A DNA stretch of 64,000 nt from Batrachochytrium dendrobatidis JAM81 (taxonomy: Eukaryota > Chytridiomycota > Chytridiomycetes > Rhizophydiales): assembly GCF_000203795.2 (NCBI RefSeq), contig NW_006281102.1, positions 1,292,582 through 1,356,581 on the forward strand. The letters are read 5' to 3'. The notes beneath the pieces were generated by a model. The model did no database searches, was not told where the DNA came from, and was given only the letters and a program-made list of their open reading frames with translations. Positions 48,693-59,149 of the stretch are shown here, in pieces. Position numbers and translations under genes: made by a program. Positions within the stretch are counted from its first letter, which is position 1. Each line of letters opens with the position of its first letter.

Positions 48693-49385
48693 ATGCATTC
48701 TCCTTCAGTTATTAATAGTTTTGGCTACTCTGGTGGTGTATTCCTGGGCCTATGCGCCATTCCACAGCTGTATGTGATGTGGAAGAACAGGGTAATAGCA
48801 ATGGAATTTGTCGAGCTGGAAGCCAATGAACATACCCCACCATCAGTCATGTTTATTCTAGTCATGTCCAATCTAACCACAGCATTTGATTACCATCTCA
48901 TACACATTGAATATAGTCGGCAAAGGACGTATCTATGCTCTGGATTCTATGCTACACTATTGGTTTAGTGTTGACCATGACTTACATGATTATGCTTAAC
49001 GCATGGGCAGGAGTGATTCCCATTATAGTGCAGGTAAGAGTGGATGTTGAGCAATTTGGTGGAGAATCATGGACAATGGAAGAAGTACTCATGTGTCAGG
49101 GTTGGTTGCTTTGCAACTGTTTATTTATCCCTGATACATGGATACTTTGTCAATACAACTCTATAGAGCCGTAAAGACTTTGATGTTTTGGCGATCCATG
49201 TGCTTGACTGTAAAAGCATTGTACGTTGGCTAATTGTTTTATAACAGATCGTTTTGGCGATCATTGTGTTTATATCAAAGCTTCTCATGGATTACGGAGT
49301 CATCAAACCAAAAATTATATCCGACAAAGAGCATACAGGCGATGCTTTTGAAACCAAGGCGCAGTTGACTGCTCAATTATCATGA
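48693..49385 (+). CDS. Half-size PQ-loop (MtN3/SWEET-like) membrane protein, 117 aa
   Basis: Exons: 48693-48791, 48917-49033, 49248-49385; the sum is 354 nt, all phase 0. Three hydrophobic helices: FGYSGGVFLGLCAIPQLYVM with the PQ motif, LWILCYTIGLVLTMTYMIML, and WAGVIPIIVQIVLAIIVFIS. That is one triple-helix bundle, half of a usual eukaryotic PQ-loop or SWEET transporter, which would imply dimer formation as in bacterial SemiSWEETs. The segment NRSAKDVSMLWILCY is the conserved stretch after the PQ loop. Substrate cannot be told from sequence. A soluble 30-residue tail follows the last helix. Confidence 0.85.
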
Positions 49386-50182
49386 ATGGCTAATTAGCAG
49401 ACTTGATGTAGTCGTATTTAGATATTGTCTTGATATCTGTTTTGGAATATACGAGAATCGTGGGCCATTTACAACCCCACGCCTGCATTACTTGTGAATA
49501 CCTGGTTCTATGGTTTTGCCCAACTACTATTTTGGATTTATATCTATAGCGCAGACATTTGACACTGCAGTGCGGCATTTAGGTATATATCTATTTTGGG
49601 TCGATGTTAAGAATAAAAAGTTTTGTACAAGCCGCATGAACACTTTTAAATGGGCTGGCAGGATGAATTAGATTTACACAGCTGATTTATCCAAGATGAT
49701 GCTGTAGAGCTTGGACTGAAGATTAATTCAACAAACCGCTTCAACTTTGAGTATGAGTGTAAGCATTTTTCCAGCCTACCACCGCCATAGCTCTTGTGGC
49801 TGGAGCTTCCAGCATGGCCAGGTAAATATATGGACTGCAAATAGCATGGATTATGGTATAATATTCAATACATAATTAACAATGCCAGTAATGTACTGCT
49901 GTTTTCTTTTTCCATCCGAAGCATCCGTCAAACAAATAACGCTGTGATGATTTCTAGCCCTGTTCAGTCATTCTATTATGCGGTGCCAGAATATTGGCAC
50001 TGCCAAACATGTCGAATGGTTCGCCCAACCTGGAAACAGTGGCGCTTGCATTTAATTCAAAGCAATCAGTTAAACATCCATACCGCAATATACGTCACAC
50101 CAAACTCAAGCGGATTTCCCTTCGTACGATGACATGCTGTGTTTCGTCAAGTATCATCGAGTCATTGAGCAGTCAAGTTGGC
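49386..50182. other. Spacer between PQ-loop gene and eight-cysteine protein gene
   Basis: About 800 bp. A 94-codon frame at 49994-50278 overlaps the likely promoter and leader of the next gene and has no features of a protein family, so it is not called. Confidence 0.5.
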
Positions 50183-50189
50183 TATATAA
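50183..50189 (+). promoter_or_regulatory. TATA-like box of the eight-cysteine surface protein gene
   Basis: TATATAA about 100 bp upstream of the ATG at 50285. Confidence 0.45.
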
Positions 50190-50284
50190 CTGGAGTTTGG
50201 GTCGCCTTCTGTCGTGATCTCATCTCGCTTGCTAGCAAAACTATTACTCGACTTCAAAACCTACTCAAACTATCTTGAATAAAA

Positions 50285-51280
50285 ATGTATCTTGTCGCTG
50301 CCGTTGCCATTCTTTCTCTAACTGGATCCGTTATTGCTGCCCCAGGGTGCACTTCTGGAGACACCGCTGCGTTTACCCAATGTGCTACTGGAGTTCTTAC
50401 CAACTCGGAAGGTTCAGGTGGTCAGGCAGACCAATTTTCATGTAAGATTGCAAAATCACCTGTCATGACTGATATTATGATTCAACGCCGACCATGCTGG
50501 CAGCAATCTTGTTATCTCGTAAACCCGCATGATATTCGAATCCTGACTAATTTGGGGTTTTGACATTTTAGCTTGCCTATCCCTGGCAACCACTGCCATT
50601 CAGTACTATAACTGCCTGTGTCAAAAGTCTCAAGGTCTTTCTGACTGGTAAGCAGAGTTTTGGTTTCAGTATTGAACTTGTGCAGTTGTGCTCATGCCCG
50701 TTATTTTTTGAATTACGATAGCTATTCTTCTCACTGCCCCAACGATCCTGGACACTTTATCCAGCAACAGTTTAGTCTGCAGTTCTGTGGTGCAGTCAAG
50801 CCATCTGAACCATCTGCGACTTCTGGGGCTTCAACAACTGCTCCATCTGGCGGTGCTGCCTCTACATCTGGCGGTGCTGCTTCTACATCTGGCGCGTCGC
50901 AAGAAACTGCAGCACCTCCAGTTGCAGCAACAAGTGGTTCGGCCGCTTCAGGCTCTGCAACAGCTCCTGGATCAGGTGCGTCGGCTACTTCAGCTTCCGG
51001 TGCAGCAGCAACAACTTCTGGTGAAGCAGCTCCTGGTGCAGCAACCTCGGCAGGTGCGTCGGCTACTTCAGCTTCCGGTGCAGCAGCAACGGCGGGTGCA
51101 TCGGCCACTGTAGGCGGAACTACCTCGCATCATTCCATGACTGCTAGCTTTGGCGTACAGCCCAGCTCTGCTGCTGCAGGCGCTGCAGGTGCTGCAAAGT
51201 CATCTAGCGAGAGTTACAGTGTTAAGATGGGACTTACAGCAGCATTATTGGGCGTTGCATGTCTGGCAGCAGCACTTTAA
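50285..51280 (+). CDS. Secreted eight-cysteine, mucin-like GPI-anchored protein, 263 aa
   Basis: Exons: 50285-50441, 50572-50647, 50722-51280; the sum is 792 nt. A signal peptide (MYLVAAVAILSLTGSVIAA) is followed by a compact domain with eight cysteines (residues about 22-110). The count recalls CFEM-like fungal surface domains, but the spacing does not allow a firm call. A long Ala/Ser/Thr/Gly stalk with internal duplications comes next, then a hydrophobic tail (MGLTAALLGVACLAAAL), as expected for GPI anchoring. The product is probably heavily O-glycosylated at the cell surface. No enzymatic motif is seen. The next gene downstream is also a secretory-pathway protein and also has a TATA-like box. 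Confidence 0.85.
50844..51090 (+). repeat. Internal repeats encoding the Ala/Ser/Thr stalk
   Basis: Two adjacent 21-bp units (50844-50864 and 50865-50885) differ at one base. A 38-bp block at 50975-51012 recurs without change at 51053-51090, 78 bp further on. The identity of the 38-bp block points to a recent in-frame duplication or to conversion. Confidence 0.85.
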
Positions 51281-51677
51281 AGGACGACTTGTTTATATTG
51301 GGTGATGCTAGCTATAATTACTTGTGCTCGAAGCTGCGAATGGCAGCCTTTTGAATTTTAATGGATTGTTTTTTTATTGGCTTGGATAATGCAAATCAAT
51401 AAAGTTATTGTTATTTTACTTGCTGTGTTGATTCATCTGTGGGACCAAAGTGGAGAATCATAAAAGTCTTGGCTGTAACAAACACGCCAATCGGTTGATT
51501 TGAATATTGCGAGTTTTAAACAGTAGATTGTCAGGGCGGGTAGAATCCATACATTACAAATGACCTGTCGCATACCTAATTCTACATCAGATTTGTTGGA
51601 AACATTAGTGCCACAGCACTGATTGCAAGGTCAAGCAACGAGTGCAATCATCGCTTTTTTGTAGGCTGGCGCCGCCT

Positions 51678-51685
51678 TATATAAA
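51678..51685 (+). promoter_or_regulatory. TATA-like box of the GH26-like gene
   Basis: TATATAAA about 110 bp upstream of the ATG at 51788, directly after a short GC-rich stretch (GGCGCCGCC). Confidence 0.5.
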
Positions 51686-51787
51686 CCCATTTGTTTCCAA
51701 ATTTTGTTCCAACATCGACCCGGTTTGATTAAATATCCTCACTCGGGTTTGCTGTCTTCCATTCATCTCTAAATATATTGAAAGTCA

Positions 51788-53648
51788 ATGGTGTCCTCTA
51801 GACAATGTTGTGGACTTCTTTTTGCTCTCAAGGCAACCTTTGCTGGCCTGGCCGCCATTGCTGGCTTGAGCTATCAGGCCTACTTGGTTTATACCCTCTA
51901 TGGACCTGATCTCAGACTGGCGCCTGTTATTATCCCTCCTCCAGGAACTGCAGACGCTTCGCTTTGCTTCCACGATGTTGCCAGTGGAAAGGCCAGACTT
52001 GAGCCTCCTCCAGGAACCTTTTGGTTTGGCTTCTCTCTTGATTGGAGCGTTGATGTTCCCGACCAGCTCAACAAACGTATTGGAAAGGCTCCAGTTATTT
52101 TCAAGCAAGTTCCATTGATTGCATGCATGATGTTTGTAATGACTACTTGAGGGTTGGCTGCTACTGTTGAGTACTGGGCAGTGCTGATGGTTTTGGACTG
52201 CCTAATACCCAACAGTAGCATGTTAGGGTGATGCTGAGAAGCGTAGCAACCCTTTTTCATTTTTACCAGCCACTATTTGCAGTTTATGGTGCATTACTAC
52301 TTGCTTGACCAAACAATTTTGGAAGCTGTGTCGAGTGCCTACTGCTTGATTTGATCGTGCTATACCAACAAGCTAACATACTTTATACTATTGTAATGGA
52401 ATTCAATTATTGATTTCAACGTGCCTGTTTGTTCTGTCAACCACTCGGGCCTACTCATGACTATTGTAACAACTGCAGCTCATTTGTGAATATCAATGCT
52501 ACTGGGTTCCAGTCTGATATTATTATTTGGAATGCCCAGCAGGCTGGACAGGTTGGAGCTATGCTAGAACTTACTCTTATGCCAACTGCTCCCATTGACA
52601 CCATTCCTACGACTATTCTCTGGAGCTACGCTACACTTATGCGTCAAATCAACTCTCAATATGGTGTTCCTGTTTTGCTTCGTTTTGGGCATGAGATGAA
52701 TGGTGCGTTCTTGACATATCGTGCTTGTGATTTATTTGTATTTCTCCTTACATTTCTATTTGTATTATTGTAGGACCATGGATGACCAATCATGGCATGC
52801 GTCCCAGAGCATATGTTCAGGCATTTGCTACACTGTCGTCATATGTTCGTGCCAACACCAACATGACTGGTATGCTATCAATCTGCTGTCTGTATTTTAT
52901 CAACCTGTATTTAACCCCATTGTCTGCAATGGTTTAATCTACATTCTTAGCTATGTTGTGGTCACCCAACATTGGTAACTCTTATCCATTTGGTGCTGTT
53001 CCTGGTCAGGATCCCACCCCTGCAGTTGGAACTGCTGAATTTGCTGCTCTTGATACCAACAAAGATGGCCAGTTGACCATACTTGATGATCCCTATGGAC
53101 CCTATTACCCAGGAGATGAATGGGTTGATTGGGTTGGTGTTTCTGTATACAATTACCTCTACGACAACAATCATCAGATTGCTCCTATTGCTGTGGACGT
53201 CCTGACCACTCCCGGTGAAGTATCGCTTACTGGAGCCGACGCCATGCACAACTTTTATCAGCGTTTCCCAGGAACATCTCACAAGCCTTTCATCTTATCT
53301 GAAACTGGTTCTGCCTATCAAACTGGAGGTGGACAAGTCGTTCCTGCTGGAGATCAGACTCAATTTGAAATGGTATCCAAGCGATCATGGTGGAATGCCA
53401 TTCTTCACACCGCAGTTGGTGCCGGAGCAGCAATGCCAAAACTATTCGCAGCGGTTTGGTTTGAAGAGCAAAAGCGAGAACCAGACAGCAACTTGGCCAA
53501 TGTTGACACCTGGCGTGACTTTAGAATCACCTTTAACACAACAGTTCGCAATCAATTCGTGACTGATGTAAATGCTCTCGGCACTCAACTCGACTGGGCT
53601 GGCTCTCTGTCCGTCAAGTGCAATGGTGAAATCTCTATCAAGACCTGA
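51788..53648 (+). CDS. GH26-like glycoside hydrolase (beta-mannanase fold) with N-terminal membrane anchor, 444 aa
   Basis: Predicted to cleave beta-linked polysaccharide by a retaining mechanism. Exons: 51788-52104, 52479-52702, 52774-52869, 52951-53648; the sum is 1335 nt. A hydrophobic segment at residues 9-30 has no obvious cleavage site, so it may be a signal anchor. The catalytic acid/base lies in LLRFGHEMNGPW and the candidate nucleophile in FILSETGSAY; WVDWVGVSVYNYL is the conserved strand between them. An EF-hand-like loop (DTNKDGQLTILDD, nt about 53050-53090) sits just before that strand and could bind calcium. The first intron (52105-52478) fits only with a GC donor (AA|GCAAGT) and an acceptor at 52477-52478; this gives APVIFNSFVNI, the normal family reading. 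Family is assigned by motif; substrate is unknown. Confidence 0.85.
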
Positions 53649-53849
53649 TTAAATAGCTAAAGCCTGTATAGAGAGACGGATGAATCAACAGCTTTTATCT
53701 TGTTGTTTCTTTGCATCTCTGGTAACATGGTGTATACATCTATTATTTTGCACATTTTGTTTTTGCATATTTGTGATTTTAACTACCTTTGAGAAAAGGC
53801 TTGGTTTCTTGGTGTTGATATTTTAACCCCAACTATGCATGGTCTGCAC

Positions 53850-54283
53850 TACAACCGTATTCACATAAAATGGAACATTTGTATCTATTTGCAGTCACTG
53901 CCTTTTTTGATTTGAAATAAACAATAGTTGAATATTTTTACTTTTTCACTAGATATCCTCAGTCCTTGTTCCATATAATACAAACTATAGTTTTAGGCTC
54001 GAGCTGTCCTCATTTGATGGTCATATTGTACGGTCACCAATCGAGCTTGATTCAAGACAACTGAATCCAATATCTAGATTTGAATGAATCAGATACGCTC
54101 GCGCTCTAGTTAAAAAACATGATTGCAGTCTCGGAAACAACTGTTTCTATCCAATCACCAAGGAAAATATCAATGAGCACAATTTGGTCGCTAAATTGAC
54201 ATGTATTATTTTATGGGACTAGCCGTCTATTATACTTTGGCATCCTTGATCGATGTTCTATTTCACGTGAATACGATTGCAAT
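53850..54283 (-). repeat. Degenerate TIR element, copy C (best-preserved ends)
   Basis: The left end (53850-53880, CAACCGTATTCACATAAAAT) and right end (54253-54283, ATTTCACGTGAATACGATTG) are a clear inverted pair 434 bp apart. The interior aligns with copy A, for example CAGTCACTGCC and AGATACGCTC. In reverse complement it aligns with D1 to D3. Confidence 0.8.
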
Positions 54284-54540
54284 GAATAAAGATCAATTGA
54301 TTCTGATATATACTAGTGGCTTAGTAAAACGATTGCATGCAATAATTCAAATTTCAAGTTCTCGCAAGTCGCTCAGGAAATGAGGATCTATTATCTATTG
54401 GGAATTTATATCCGAATGGCCATGTCATGCTCCATAAGAATATCCTGTATTCCATCACTTGAGCTTATCTTTCAAAATCCAAACAAATTGGAGCATTAGA
54501 TTGTTGTGATCATGTGACTTGGTTTATATGTAGATTTTAA

Positions 54541-54558
54541 AATTCTCCGCGGAGAATT
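54541..54558. promoter_or_regulatory. Perfect 18-bp palindrome upstream of the uL13 gene
   Basis: AATTCTCCGCGGAGAATT reads the same on both strands and lies about 290 bp before the uL13 ATG in AT-rich DNA. It could be a dimeric transcription-factor site; no function is shown. Confidence 0.4.
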
Positions 54559-54849
54559 ACACGTTTGGCCAATCGACATATTTCACGTGATTATATTTTT
54601 TTTGTTCATACGATTGCAAGTAACGTGAAACAGTGCCTGAGGACCACATGAGCCCTGCCAGAATTTTCTATAGACTTGATAGGAACCAATTGCTAAAGAA
54701 CTGGCTGGAAATTCCTAAGGATTTTTACTGATTGGACAAAATAACTACACCAACAAAAGTATTCGAGTGGGCGTGACTTTTTACTTTTTGCTGCCATTTT
54801 CTCTTCGCATTCTTCTTTCTCTTGCATTACTAACCTCTCTTTTATCTAA

Positions 54850-56106
54850 ATGGCCTACGAGAAGGTATGGCCTGCCGTTGTATACTGTTGTGACACCTGT
54901 AGTATTCCCATCTACAAAACTGCATCACTATATGGGTCTCTTATTTGTTTGCTCTGTGGCCATGTGTATGCTGTGAACAAGTAGCGTTCATAGTTCAACA
55001 AGATTATAATCTACAGTAATCTGGCTTGAACTGGATCAGATGGCCTTTGCTTACAAAAGGCAATGAGTTTTCAGCTATATCTAATTTCATGGATTTCTTA
55101 GTCTGTGCTGTTTTCTGCCAGCTATCCATTTCTGCAGTTTTTTATTCGGCTACTGGAAACTACAGCATTTGTTGAAAGTATTGCCATGAATGGATCGTAT
55201 GGCTTCCTGTCTGCATTTCCTCATATGAAATGCATAGGATTGTTTTCCACAATCCCTACTCTGCGTTCCACTTCAAATCCCTAGGCTGACTTGCAGCCCA
55301 TTCTTGAATCTCTATGGCGCTGCAAGACGAATTGTTTTTGCCATGCAACCCATTGGGTGGATCATACTTGGTTTTATTCTATAACGTTTTAACGATGATT
55401 TAAACTTGTCCGACTTTTTAGGAAATCGTCATTGACGCCAAGGGACATCTCCTTGGTCGTTTGGCTTCTACCATTGCCAAGCAACTTTTGAATGGCCAGA
55501 ATATTGTTCTTGTTCGTTGTGAGGAGATCAACATGTCGGGTCCCTTCTTCCGTAACAAGCGTAAGTTTTGGCTATTGTTGATTGGGAATATAGGGATCTA
55601 GCTTTGAGACAACGACTAATCTGCATTGATTGTGCACTTTTGGAATACATTTAGTCAAGTATATGGCTTTCCTCCGTAAGCGTTGCGTTGTAAACCCTCG
55701 CCGTGGACCTTTCCATTTCCGTGCTCCCTCACGTATCTTCTACCGCACTGTCCGTGGTATGATCCCCCACAAGACTCCTCGTGGAGCCGCTGCTCTTGAG
55801 CGTCTCAAGGTTTTTGAAGGTGTCCCTCCTGTATACAACCTCAAGAAGCGTGTAGTTGTCCCCGCAGCACTCCGTGTTCTTCGTCTGGCTCCTGGCCGCA
55901 AGTTCTGCACTCTCAAACGTCTTTCTTCCGAGTTTGGCTGGAAATACAATGACGTTATTACTCGTCTTGAAGAGAAGCGCAAGGCCAAGGGTGAGCTTTT
56001 CCATCAAAAGAAACTTGCTTTCCTCCGTCGCCGTACTGCTGCCATTGCCGCATCTGCTGATGCTCTTGAGCCCGTCACAAAGGCACTTGCTTCTTACGGA
56101 TATTGA
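54850..56106 (+). CDS. RPL13A: Large-subunit ribosomal protein uL13 (RPL13A / yeast Rpl16), 201 aa
   Basis: Structural protein of the 60S subunit. Exons: 54850-54864 (15 nt, MAYEK), 55422-55560, 55655-56106; the sum is 606 nt. Family marks: [60 protein letters not shown] and [19 protein letters not shown]. The length is close to the human protein (203 aa). The 557-bp first intron directly after the start codons is typical of ribosomal protein genes. Animal RPL13A introns host box C/D snoRNAs; I looked for paired C and D boxes in this intron and found none convincing. Confidence 0.97.
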
Positions 56107-56505
56107 TCTCATTTTTAATTAAACATGGATCGTTTGGTTATATTCAATGTGTTTTTATTGGTGTTACCGGTAGTGGGCGGACAATCTACTGCTGTTCAAG
56201 ATTGTAAACTCCGATCCATCAGTAGACTGGCCATTTCAAAAATACATGAACTTGTTTTTAAACTGTGAATCTACTCATTCTCCACACGGCAAAAAGCAAC
56301 CCCAGCTCATTCAGAAAATAGTGACATAAACTAAGAATATATATTGATGATTGGGAATAAGGCAATGTAACATAAGAATCTGATTCACTTGTCATAAAAG
56401 CAAGATAAAACTAAAGATTGCAAAAATAGAACATGTAGAAAAAACTAAACCAATTTACAAAGCACATGCTTCAACTTGGTCGGGTATAGTAAGATATGTA
56501 GTTGA
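56107..56505. other. Convergent 3' spacer between uL13 and the GNAT-like gene
   Basis: 399 bp between two stop codons on opposite strands; it holds both 3' regions. Nothing else seen. Confidence 0.5.
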
Positions 56506-58611
56506 CTATATCTGTACCCATAAGTCTACGAAATCCTGCTGTTCAATGGCATGGCATTCGTATCGAATATGTTTGATGGACGGATGTACCAATCGCGAAT
56601 GTGTGGGTTCCATTCCGAGCTTGACTGCAACACGTGTGGCAGCAACAGTTGTTGTAGTAAACGGCATTTCCTGTAAATACCCAGACGATCCTTCATTCGC
56701 CGTGACCAAGGTTGGACATAGAGATGCGGTAGATTCGTTGATATGGATCGTATCTGGTGATGTGGGTGTCCAGCATGTGGAGGGAGAGACTCTTGACGAA
56801 TTGCTGCCAGTAGAATTCGATCGTTTTGGTCCATCTCCAGTATGCTGAGAAAATGACGGTGCGGCAACAACAATACGTTTAGCAGGCTGACAAAAAGGTA
56901 TAGGTGGTGGCGGCGGTGGGGGTGTTCGAGGAGTTAGATGGAGTGTGGGGAGCAGTGGAAGAGGCAGTAGACAATTTAGATTATCCTGCGGAAATCTGTC
57001 TTTATGATCCAATGGGTCTTCAAGATTTAGAATTGGTAATATCGCATCTGTTGTATTGGATAACGAGGAGAATGGCAGAGGCGTGGAAATGGCATTTGCA
57101 GAGGGAGCAAAATGCTCCATTAAAACACGTTTGGCAGACTCTGTTGCGTAACCATGACCACGATAGGCAGGCAGAATCATGACATCCAGATACAGTTCAT
57201 CATGTGCACGGCCTATCATTTCAGTGGTAGTGCGCTGATTAGGACTAGGAATCGGAAACAGAGCGACAAGACCAATCATACGAGCCATTGGGTTGGGTTG
57301 CAAGTCGCTCGCATGGTTAGCATGATCCGCAGAATCAAAAATGTGGTGCTGGTCCTTGACAGCATTGGTGAGCTCGGCTATCGGATGATTTTCGGAAAAA
57401 CTGGCATCTGTGTGATCAAGAGCAGCTGGGTAAGGATTGTCCAAAGTAGAAGATTCGTGCTGCAATTGGATAGCCCATACTCCACCACCGCATGCTCTGG
57501 CTTCTTCCCACATACCAGCAGTAGTTGAGCAACAATGACTATTATAAGGTCCAGTATATGTCCTAGATGCTGAATCTGGATGTTGATGCTCGCGACAGGG
57601 CCCATTTACACATCTGCCACCAGAATTGTGATGAAGAAGAGACTGCACATGACCATATGACCATCCAGATATGGTAGGATCGGAATCTATTTGATGGCAA
57701 GTAGGGCTGATATTGTGGTCAGAACAATACGGACAACAGTCCAAATATTGGTCATTGGTAGTGCTAGCAACACGGGCCGACACGTTATTCCCGGTCATGG
57801 GTAATGCCGTAGTAACGGGGCCTGCGTGGCTTGACTTTGATATGGATGAATGTTGCTGCTGGTCACTTTGGTGATGCTGAATACCCATTTTCTGCTCGTG
57901 GTTTAGATTATTATCTGCCTCATGATATGGCGTCTGTGGGTCGTATTCAGTATGCACATGTGAATGCAAGTCGTCGCTGGAACGAACAAGACAATCGCCA
58001 CAAAGACTTTTATTGGTAAGCTGCTGTGCTTGAAACAGCACAAATGCAGATGCCGTCACAGATGGTTCGTTAAATAACTGCAGTAGCAGCTGTCCCCATT
58101 CATCAAGAGAGGCCATGGACGGATCCCCAACGGAAATTAACGTCAGTCGCGGAGATTCCAGTCTGGGCAAAGGCCGGTGTGTTGAAAAAGATGGAGATCT
58201 TGCATATGGCATTGATGATGCCGGTGCAAGCAATATATTTTGTTGGGCTACTGGAGCAGAAGCATCTTTAAAGGCAGACATGTCATTTGCACTTTTGAGA
58301 TGAATCTGTTTACAATGTTCGTCAAGTGATAATTGATGGAGCATCGGAGGTACGCATTCTGAATATGATCTGGGCTGAGGAAAAGGCCAATAACTATTCC
58401 TCGGTTCTGGTAAATGCATACCCTGATGAATCAGTGGCATGGATGGCCATGATTGTGATTGAGTCAGATCCAAAGGAGGTGTTTGCGGAGGTGTTTGTGG
58501 AGACGACGACTCCCTGGAGTTGGAAGTAGTAAAAGTAATATCAATTGGAGCAGTTGGAGCTACGGATTCATTCATTGTCAGAGCTATTCCAACAGTGGAA
58601 GACTCCATCAT
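56506..58611 (-). CDS. GNAT-like acetyltransferase with large low-complexity insertions, 701 aa
   Basis: Single exon; the ATG at 58611 is the first after an in-frame stop. Pieces of a RimJ-type GNAT fold are spread along the chain: LESPRLTLISVGDPSM near residue 147 (entry strand), ELYLDVMILPAYRGHGYATE near 469 (the acetyl-CoA pyrophosphate loop, RGHGYA, is intact) and TTTVAATRVAVKLGMEPTHS near 650 (helix and strand after the core). Between them lie long Ser/His/Pro/Gln-rich stretches, one with four CxxC-like or CC pairs (CCPYCSDH, CVNGPC), and a proline run. Average GNAT domains need about 170 residues, so most of this protein is insertion. No splice-like borders remove the insertions. Substrate unknown. 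Confidence 0.75.
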   Translation of the reverse strand: MMESSTVGIALTMNESVAPTAPIDITFTTSNSRESSSPQTPPQTPPLDLTQSQSWPSMPLIHQGMHLPEPRNSYWPFPQPRSYSECVPPMLHQLSLDEHCKQIHLKSANDMSAFKDASAPVAQQNILLAPASSMPYARSPSFSTHRPLPRLESPRLTLISVGDPSMASLDEWGQLLLQLFNEPSVTASAFVLFQAQQLTNKSLCGDCLVRSSDDLHSHVHTEYDPQTPYHEADNNLNHEQKMGIQHHQSDQQQHSSISKSSHAGPVTTALPMTGNNVSARVASTTNDQYLDCCPYCSDHNISPTCHQIDSDPTISGWSYGHVQSLLHHNSGGRCVNGPCREHQHPDSASRTYTGPYNSHCCSTTAGMWEEARACGGGVWAIQLQHESSTLDNPYPAALDHTDASFSENHPIAELTNAVKDQHHIFDSADHANHASDLQPNPMARMIGLVALFPIPSPNQRTTTEMIGRAHDELYLDVMILPAYRGHGYATESAKRVLMEHFAPSANAISTPLPFSSLSNTTDAILPILNLEDPLDHKDRFPQDNLNCLLPLPLLPTLHLTPRTPPPPPPPIPFCQPAKRIVVAAPSFSQHTGDGPKRSNSTGSNSSRVSPSTCWTPTSPDTIHINESTASLCPTLVTANEGSSGYLQEMPFTTTTVAATRVAVKLGMEPTHSRLVHPSIKHIRYECHAIEQQDFVDLWVQI

Positions 58612-58891
58612 GGCAGAGTCAGAGATATCTAGTATGCCAAAAATCAACCGACAAGCTCAGATTTATTTAATATCGAGGCACCCGGAAAAATGCAAACGTT
58701 GTACTTGAATAAAATTATTACTAGTGAATAAGTTTGGATAAATATAAAGGTTTTATAGATATTGAATTGTCAGCAAAACAAAGAGTTTGGTAAATTGTAA
58801 GACTTTAAAACTCAAATGAACGACCACCAGACCAGAGTAAATTTACAAATAAATATGGAGTGCGGAATGCGGGAAAGATGAGCTTTTCAAA

Positions 58892-59149
58892 CTAATATTT
58901 AAAAATAGCATAGGTGGCCCAACACAAGCCATAAATGTATCCGATCCAGTACGCCATCCATCTGGCGCCATCAACGCGATTATTATACATGGCAATGCTT
59001 ATAACAGATCTTGACATCATCAATTGCTTATCAACACCTGTCCATCCCATTTTAAATTGCTGTAAATGCTCCATATTAGTTGAAACTCGCTTCAAACCAA
59101 ATTTGGGCTTGTTAGTCCGCTTTGCCTGTGACAGCAATCCACTCTGCAT
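58892..59149 (-). CDS. Small protein with one C-terminal membrane helix, 85 aa
   Basis: ATG-to-TAG frame. The N-terminal half is basic (SQAKRTNKPKFGLKRVS). The C-terminal stretch RWMAYWIGYIYGLCWATYAI forms a probable membrane helix with a short tail, as in tail-anchored or small mitochondrial membrane proteins. No family recognised. The composition is protein-like and the ATG sits after an A-rich leader, but there is no independent support. Confidence 0.45.
   Translation of the reverse strand: MQSGLLSQAKRTNKPKFGLKRVSTNMEHLQQFKMGWTGVDKQLMMSRSVISIAMYNNRVDGARWMAYWIGYIYGLCWATYAIFKY

Noticed and set aside
49994..50278. 94-codon frame upstream of the eight-cysteine protein
   Set aside because: It overlaps the TATA-like box and probable leader of that gene and has no family features.
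54865..55421. Possible intronic snoRNA in the long first intron of the uL13 gene, as in animal RPL13A
   Set aside because: Isolated C-like (GATGATT at about 55394) and D-like (CTGA at about 55285) strings occur in the wrong order and without a terminal stem.
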